NCBI RefSeq assembly: GCF_000611645.1
Contig: NW_014012722.1
Span: 1 to 14,094, forward strand
Length of the DNA: 14,094 nucleotides
Direction: 5' to 3'
From: Monoraphidium neglectum
Taxonomy: Eukaryota; Chlorophyta; Chlorophyceae; Sphaeropleales; Selenastraceae
Below the pieces are notes generated by a model that was not told the origin of the DNA, ran no database searches, and was given only the letters and a program-made list of their open reading frames with translations. The stretch's first letter is position 1, and each line of letters opens with the position of its first letter. The position numbers were made by a program, and so were the translations under genes. Positions 11,101 to 14,094 of the stretch are shown here, piece by piece.

Positions 11101-11331
11101 GCCGACTCCCATTGCATGGCTTGTTTGCAGGTTGCACAGCCCTCGGCTTTTCATCGAGGCGCTGCCCTGCGTGATGCAGTATTTGCAATTGCGTCCAAGT
11201 GACTGCAAACATATTGGTCAGCAGGATCTTGTCGCCATGCTGCTCTTTGGCCTGAGCAGCTGTCCTCGCACCCCCACCCCTTGCAGAGGGAGGAGACGCT
11301 CGCCGCCGTCAAGGAGATGCGCGGCCGGTGA
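8185..11331 (+). CDS. UER1: UDP-4-keto-6-deoxyglucose 3,5-epimerase/4-reductase (UDP-L-rhamnose synthesis)
   Basis: Bifunctional nucleotide-rhamnose synthase/epimerase-reductase: converts UDP-4-keto-6-deoxy-D-glucose to UDP-L-rhamnose with NADPH, in the cytosol. A UDP-glucose 4,6-dehydratase must be encoded elsewhere. Eleven exons: 8185-8217, 8485-8619, 8783-8857, 9070-9154, 9371-9480, 9837-9941, 10184-10264, 10461-10523, 10715-10834, 11004-11081, 11287-11331 (TGA). Total 930 nt, 309 residues, against about 300 in plants. Seen: short-chain dehydrogenase fold with G17KSGWIGG (GxxGxxG), AAGVTGRPNVDWCE, GTGCIF with Thr111, catalytic Y142SYVK146 (YxxxK), LRVRMPI, NSMTVLPELLP, EEQAKVIVAPRSNN and EFPELLPIRESL. 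The 33-nt first exon (MVETNGSSSEP, donor GTGAGC) was chosen because plant enzymes start with a similar Met-Val...Asn-Gly-Ser-Ser-Ser leader; exons 2-11 are firmer. The last exon is not conserved. Intron 6 has a GC donor; all other introns are GT-AG. The gene is tandem with gapN. Confidence 0.95.
9942..10183 (+). other. GC-AG intron (intron 6 of the NRS/ER gene)
   Basis: Exon 6 must end after NFITK (AAG at 9939-9941) because the plant enzyme continues directly into the sequence encoded from 10184 (IIKYDKV). The bases following are GCGCGC, not GT. The only GT before the in-frame stop at 9957-9959 (at 9953) gives the wrong phase. The acceptor is CTACTGCAG. The donor differs by one base from GTGCGC, used three times as a donor elsewhere in this window. 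Confidence 0.8.
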
Positions 11332-12053
11332 TCCGCGGCGCCCGTGAGCGCTTGATCGGCAGCAGCTGCGCCGCAGCATTTACGCCAGCGCCCCTTGAGC
11401 CTGCGCACTGCAGCCGCCAGCTGGCGGTGCGCAGCGCCCGCTGCTGCACGGCATGCGCAGGCGCGCAGGTTTGCATCTTGCGATTGCAATGCATAGGCAG
11501 AGACACACATCGTGACCCACTGGCAAACACTGGCGCTCGCATGGTCACAGTTGCCCGTGAACGTACGCAACGTGAATCAGTCAGACTTGCATGTAACGAC
11601 CTCACTCAGCCGATTTGGCGTGGGCAAGGGCCTGGTGGGCACATGCAGGGACACGAGGGCATTGCGACCTGCAGTACAAATTCTTCAACTTACCCGAGTG
11701 TGGGCCTTGGATGCCCGTCTGGCAGGACAAGTATCACACAACACATGTAGGTGCGATGGCACATGTGTGGGTACTGCTTCTGGTACGATGCATGCACCTG
11801 GGATGGTGGACCTATGTGCATCCTTGCAAGCAGCAGAGCTCACGTCACATGGATCAACAGCAACAACGCCAGAGCTGGCAGCTCTGCCGATTCAAACCAC
11901 AGTGTCCAATCTGCCAGGTGGCTCAACCTGCCGGGTGATACAACCCGGCGACAACCTGGTCGTGCAGTTGCTGTGCTTTGATGCGCTCATATCACCGATC
12001 ACCCGTGATGGCCGCGATCTAGGCGTCCAAAATGGCATAACCGTTCTCGTCCA
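11332..12053. other. Intergenic region between the NRS/ER and exostosin-like genes
   Basis: About 720 bases between a stop codon and the next start on the same strand. The only signal I can name is the TGTAA at 11592-11596. A plus-strand ORF (11512-12057, 181 codons) covers most of it but shows no recognisable family. The interval should also hold the promoter of the downstream gene; no TATA box is evident. Confidence 0.55.
11592..11596 (+). terminator. Candidate polyadenylation signal TGTAA for the NRS/ER gene
   Basis: TGTAA is the characteristic near-upstream polyadenylation element of chlorophyte green algae. This copy lies about 260 bases after the NRS/ER stop codon and is the first one seen downstream of it. 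A five-base motif can occur by chance, so the call depends on position alone. Confidence 0.4.
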
Positions 12054-14094
12054 ATGAATTTTCGAGTCCTGCTGTGCGTGACTGTTTCTGTAATAAGTGT
12101 CTCATGTCGCGCGACAGGGCCATCTCCTGCAGCGATCGCAGCTGGAACGGCACGCGCCGACATCGAAAGCGGCCAGAGCGCGAAGCGGCAGCCTCCGCAT
12201 CACCCGCATCACCCGCACACGCACCCATATGCGCATTCGCACGACGTTCGTTGTATCGGCACGAGCGGCAGCTGGTGCGGCGGCTACTTCACGCAGCCGC
12301 TGGTGCCCTACAAGCAGCCCCCCATACATACGGCGACATGCCCGGGTGCCTGCAGCGGCGTCGGCGTGTGCCACAGCGACATTGGGCGCTGCGACTGCCC
12401 GGCAGGTGCCAGGCATCGTATGGCACATCATGGATGTTCCAATTTGGCCGACTTGTAAATCCAGCACTGCCGAACATGCGAATTGCAGTGCAGTGCGCAT
12501 GCTGCCTACGCGAATGCAACCGCAGGCCGCCCCACTGAGCTCCGGCGCTCCACCGCCGCCGCCCGCAGGCTGGGGCGGGCCAGCATGCGCCGACCCGCAG
12601 AAGCGGCCCTGCACCCGGGGCTACCGCACGCCGCGCAACAGCAGCAAGCCCAACAGCCACATTGGCGGCGACAAGCGGGACCGAGACTGGGGGGCGCCGG
12701 GCTCGACCTTCTCCAGGCAGGCGCTGGCCAGCGCAGCGGGGCCTGCTTGCCGCTGGACGCTCGGCGCCAACAGACTCGGCATCGGGCAGCAGCACGTTTT
12801 GCGCCATTGTCAAATTGCATGTGCAGGGCGTCTCGGGTGTTGATGTGTTCAAATGCTCTGTGTATCGAAAGTCAAACGCATATCTAGTATCGCCCCCAGC
12901 CCCTCCTAAGTGCCAGCTCCAGACCTCAAACAGCATCAAAACTCACACTGCCCGCGCCAGGTGCGCCGGCATATGCGACGACGACATCGCCGCGTGCTAC
13001 TGCGACCCAAAACTCGGCAGCGCCAAGCACGGGCGCATCCCGGCGCCCGACGGCAGCCCTCCCGGCGCGCCCCCCCTGCAGAGGGGGCGCGTCCTGCCAT
13101 ACCCCTGCAGCCACCTGGCGGACGACGGGAAGGGGCGCAGCCTGGGCAACTGGGCAACGTGGGGCGTGGCTTATGACAAGGTCTACGGCCCTGGGGGGTG
13201 GTGTGTGGCGGACGAGCCAAAGGTGGGGGCCTCGATCACGTGGTGGCTTGCCATGCAGTCAGTTGGCTGCGTCAGACACGATAGACTGTCAAAACTGCAG
13301 TGTTGCTACCAGAAAATAAAATATTCTGCTAGCCATGTTGTTGGTAACAAGCTTATCAGAACCCCTGCCATAGAACCTTGACATGCAGTCGTTCCATGCA
13401 ATTCCACCCGCACAAGCACGAGGCTGTACCACCTGCATGCTCCACCCAGGTTCCCGAGTGCCGCTGCGAACTCGACGGCACCGGCGGCCCCGGCTGCAAC
13501 CACCCAGGGGAGAGCTTCTGCCCCAATCAATGCAGCGGCCGCGGCCGCTGCGACCTGGGCTTCTGTCGCTGCGATGCTGGGTGGTTCGGCATCGACTGTG
13601 CGCACGCGGCGTCCGCTGATGCAGCTGCGGAAGCTGCCAGGAAGCTGCCACCTTGGCTCGCGGAGGTCACGGTGGACGCCTGGCGGTGCACCGCCACCGG
13701 CGACGGCTGCAGCGAAGGGATGCTGTGGGACGCGGAGCGCGCAAATAGCGCCAGCGGCGGCTCGGGCACCGCTGCTGCACCGCCCTTGCAAGCAGGGTCG
13801 CTGCAGGCGGAAGGGCTGCGCCCGGCCCCAGGGCCGGAGACTGATGAGCCATTGTTTCACGGGGCAGGCAGCGACGACGGCGACGCCCCTGAGCACGTGC
13901 TGCCTCGGACGCCACCGCCGCCACCCCCGCCACCGCCACAGGCGCCTGCAGAGGCGCTCAGGAGTGGCCGCGATGGCAGGGACGTTGTTGAGGCGAGTGC
14001 AGGCGCCTGGCAAGCAGTGGAGGAGCAGGGCAGCCAGCACCGACGCCTCGCGGCGGCGCCGCAGCGAGCGGCGGCTCCAACGGTCGCTGGACCC
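12054..14094 (+). CDS. Secreted EGF-like protein, probable exostosin-like (GT47) glycosyltransferase, N-terminal half
   Basis: Exons 12054-12405, 12569-12716, 12961-13222 and 13450 to the edge give 469 residues, open at the right. The start ATG precedes a hydrophobic leader (residues 4-18, RVLLCVTVSVISVSC) that reads as a signal peptide or signal anchor. Next come a His/Pro-rich stretch (about 48-63), an EGF-like module with Cys96, 100, 106, 113, 115 and 124 split by intron 1, a module with CAGICDDDIAACYC (168-181) and a PDGSPPGAPPLQRGR segment, a second EGF-like module with Cys278, 282, 288, 293, 295 and 304, and an acidic, Ala/Gly-rich linker with nine consecutive prolines (409-417). This order, including FCPNQCSGRG, is what I know from green-algal exostosin-like proteins, in which a GT47 domain follows. 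That domain is outside the window, so the enzymatic call is inference. It would act in the Golgi lumen or at the cell surface. Intron 2 is drawn with a GC donor; a GT alternative exists (see findings). Confidence 0.82.
12717..12960 (+). other. Probable GC-AG intron (intron 2 of the exostosin-like gene)
   Basis: Exon 3 opens with one base plus TGC (CAGICDDD), so exon 2 must end in phase 2. The donor TCCAG|GCAGGC at 12717 meets this and gives an uninterrupted STFSRCAGIC, as I recall for algal relatives. A GT donor at 12837 (GG|GTGTTG) is also phase 2 and lies just before an in-frame stop at 12841; it would insert 40 residues. I prefer the GC donor on protein grounds. Confidence 0.55.

Noticed and set aside
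12097..12843. 248-codon plus-strand ORF overlapping the exostosin-like exons
   Set aside because: Its first part is a different frame of exon 1; only the segment from 12569 is the real exon 2 frame. The continuous reading crosses intron 1 by chance.
13306..14040. 244-codon minus-strand ORF at the right end
   Set aside because: It is the GC-rich antisense shadow of the last exostosin-like exon and its preceding intron; no family-like sequence, while the plus strand has two EGF-like modules.

Overview
The window is nuclear DNA from a eukaryote, most likely a green alga of the Chlorella/Coccomyxa type (Trebouxiophyceae or a close relative). The genes are GC-rich and densely split by introns of about 160-360 bases that nearly all start GTG/GTA and end AG. 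The proteins are closest to plant families. One gene has the EGF-plus-exostosin N-terminal layout I know from green algae. A TGTAA motif, the usual chlorophyte polyadenylation signal, lies downstream of one gene. Assignment below 'green alga' is inference.

Layout. (1) Bases 1-1405, minus strand: first four exons of a lethal-giant-larvae/tomosyn-type WD40 protein (vesicle-fusion regulator), continuing off the left edge. (2) 1406-3110: divergent intergenic region without a recognisable gene. (3) 3111-6811, plus strand: a complete ten-exon gene for non-phosphorylating NADP-dependent glyceraldehyde-3-phosphate dehydrogenase (plant-type GapN, 496 residues, catalytic residues present). (4) 6812-8184: intergenic, with a TATA-like motif, a short tandem repeat and two unassigned ORFs. 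(5) 8185-11331, plus strand: a complete eleven-exon gene for a plant-type UDP-4-keto-6-deoxyglucose 3,5-epimerase/4-reductase (UER1, NRS/ER; UDP-L-rhamnose synthesis, 309 residues); one of its introns has a GC donor. (6) 11332-12053: intergenic. (7) 12054 to the right edge, plus strand: the N-terminal half of a secreted or Golgi-lumenal protein with two EGF-like modules, a Cys-rich module and a proline-rich linker, typical of algal exostosin-like (GT47) glycosyltransferases; the catalytic domain would lie beyond the window.

Exon joins were made by hand by matching reading phase and conserved family sequence; phases agree across all junctions and the two complete genes come out at the expected family lengths (496 and 309). 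Functionally, GapN makes cytosolic NADPH, NRS/ER uses NADPH to make UDP-L-rhamnose, the exostosin-like protein is a candidate wall or glycoprotein glycosyltransferase, and the tomosyn-like protein belongs to exocytosis. That is a suggestive cell-wall/secretion neighbourhood, but in a nuclear genome it may be chance. I found no clearly new system. The best leads are non-canonical splice sites, a frame-preserving intron and a few unexplained ORFs.
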